Shown one piece after another: positions 63,275 through 64,000 of a DNA stretch of 64,000 nucleotides (the first letter of the stretch is position 1; every line of letters starts with the position of its first letter). The notes beneath the pieces were generated by a model. That model made no database searches. It saw nothing but the letters and a program-made list of their open reading frames with translations, and was not told where the DNA came from. The position numbers and the translations under genes are program-made. This stretch comes from Streptomyces ruber (GTDB taxonomy: Bacteria > Actinomycetota > Actinomycetes > Streptomycetales > Streptomycetaceae), in the NCBI RefSeq assembly GCF_014648075.1, contig NZ_BMQK01000008.1:124001-188000 (forward strand), in the 5' to 3' direction.

Positions 63275-63763
63275 ATGACACTCGTACGCCGTGCCGGCCC
63301 AGGGGACGCGGAGGAAGTGCTGCGTCTGCGTCAGGTGATGCTCGACTCGGTCCACTCCGCCGATCCGTCCGAGCAGTCGGCGAACTGGCACGCGCTGTCC
63401 CTGCCGACGCTGCGCGCCCGGCTCGCCGAGCCGGACGGTTCCTTCGCCGCGCTCGTCGTCGACCACCCGGACCGGCCCGGCGCGCTCGCCGCGCTGGCGG
63501 CGGGCACGCTGGAGTACCGGATAGGGCGCGCGGACAATCCGCACGGCGCCGTGGGGTACGTCTTCAGCGTCGCCACCGACCCGGGGATGCGCCGCCGGGG
63601 GTACGCGCGCGCCTGCATGGAGGGGCTCCTGGTCTGGTTCCGCGAGCGGGGCGCGGTCCACGTCGACCTCAACGCCTCCGCGGAGGGCGAGCCGCTGTAC
63701 GTCTCCCTCGGCTTCGTACGCCACCCCGACCCCTCGATGCGGTTGAAGCTGTCCGGCACTTAG
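63275..63763 (+). CDS. GNAT-family N-acetyltransferase
   Basis: 162 residues. MTLVRRAGPGDAEEVLRLRQ is a typical GNAT start. The acetyl-CoA site is YVFSVATDPGMRRRGYARAC (Arg-x-x-Gly-x-Ala type), and the C-terminal VHVDLNASAEGEPLYVSLGF carries the usual Asn/Tyr region. The substrate is unknown. In-frame GTG codons just upstream are alternative starts. Confidence 0.93.
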   Translation: MTLVRRAGPGDAEEVLRLRQVMLDSVHSADPSEQSANWHALSLPTLRARLAEPDGSFAALVVDHPDRPGALAALAAGTLEYRIGRADNPHGAVGYVFSVATDPGMRRRGYARACMEGLLVWFRERGAVHVDLNASAEGEPLYVSLGFVRHPDPSMRLKLSGT

Positions 63764-63773
63764 GCTCGCAGGC

Positions 63774-64000
63774 ATGTCTCTGCAGAGCCTCGCGCAGATC
63801 GAGAACTGGCCCGTCCCCACCGCCGCCGCGGCCGTCGTCCGCGCGGACGGCACCGTCGCCGGGTCGTACGGCCCGACCGGTCACCGCTTCCCGCTGGCGT
63901 CGGTGACCAAGCCGCTCGCCGCGTACGCCGTGCTGGTCGCGTACGAGGAGGGGGCGGTGGAGCTCGACGAGCCGGCCGGGCCCGAGGGCGCCACGGTCCG
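63774..64000 (+). CDS. Serine hydrolase / beta-lactamase-related protein, N-terminal part (runs off the window)
   Basis: 75 residues are visible: SLQSLAQIENWPVPTAAAAV, ADGTVAGSYGPTGHRF, then LASVTKPLAAYAVLVAYEEG. Ser-Val-Thr-Lys is the SxxK catalytic motif of class C beta-lactamase-like hydrolases and D-Ala-D-Ala peptidases. No signal peptide is present, so it is probably cytoplasmic. It begins 10 bases after the GNAT stop and is likely co-transcribed with it. The 3' end lies outside the window. Confidence 0.9.
   Translation, partial: MSLQSLAQIENWPVPTAAAAVVRADGTVAGSYGPTGHRFPLASVTKPLAAYAVLVAYEEGAVELDEPAGPEGATV

Overview
The window is about 70% or more G+C, with dense genes, many GTG starts and short overlaps between co-oriented genes. 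This points to a Streptomyces chromosome. From memory, the two ends resemble the S. coelicolor core region around SCO2320-SCO2375 (ECF transporter at the left; TerD, peroxiredoxin, DUF3052 and pyruvate dehydrogenase E1 at the right). No search was run to confirm this.

Layout. 0-4.2 kb: an energy-coupling-factor (ECF) transporter operon (anchored protein, EcfT, fused double ATPase, S component) joined by ATGA overlaps. 4.3-14.6 kb: accessory genes: a frameshifted transglycosylase remnant, an ArsR-like regulator, two tandem paralogous polytopic glycosyltransferase-like proteins, an HTH-STAND NTPase, a lipoprotein, an I36-type secreted protease inhibitor and a GT87/PAP2 fusion. 14.9-20.3 kb: housekeeping-like small genes (O-methyltransferase, FHA, DUF1992, two low-complexity proteins, peptidoglycan-binding protein, HAD phosphatase).

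20.5-31.8 kb: the most striking part. A secreted HNH nuclease gene is cut in two. Its first 131 codons lie at 20511-20905 and its last part lies at 31510-31791. The 10.6 kb between them is an island flanked by the direct repeat CACGTCGT. The island holds a methyltransferase, a scrambled IS1182-type transposase remnant, an intact M55 D-aminopeptidase, a Tn3-family transposase fragment, an AKR-SDR/TetR divergent cassette, two ruined tyrosine recombinases, and a set of 13-bp repeats between the recombinases.

31.8-44.8 kb: PhoD-like phosphatase, DoxX, a Cu/Zn-SOD-like secreted protein, two DedA/VTT membrane proteins, DUF2277, a ketopantoate-reductase homologue, an amidase, tRNA-Val(UAC) with a decayed second copy of its 3' end 0.6 kb away, a DUF4097 lipoprotein, a coiled-coil protein and an FmdB zinc ribbon. 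44.7-54 kb: a tellurite/Ter-type stress cluster: HAD hydrolase, a phosphoribosyltransferase/StiP fusion and a CitE-like lyase in one operon, divergent from a TerD with a repeat tail, then a TerA/TerF-like protein, DUF475/TerC and two classical TerD genes. 54-64 kb: AhpE-type peroxiredoxin, DUF3052, aceE, an alpha/beta hydrolase, DUF4429-SHOCT, a MerR-controlled aldo/keto reductase, a GNAT and the start of a serine hydrolase.

Gene calls rest on reading the translations and motifs. Product names are family recognition from memory; no database search was possible.
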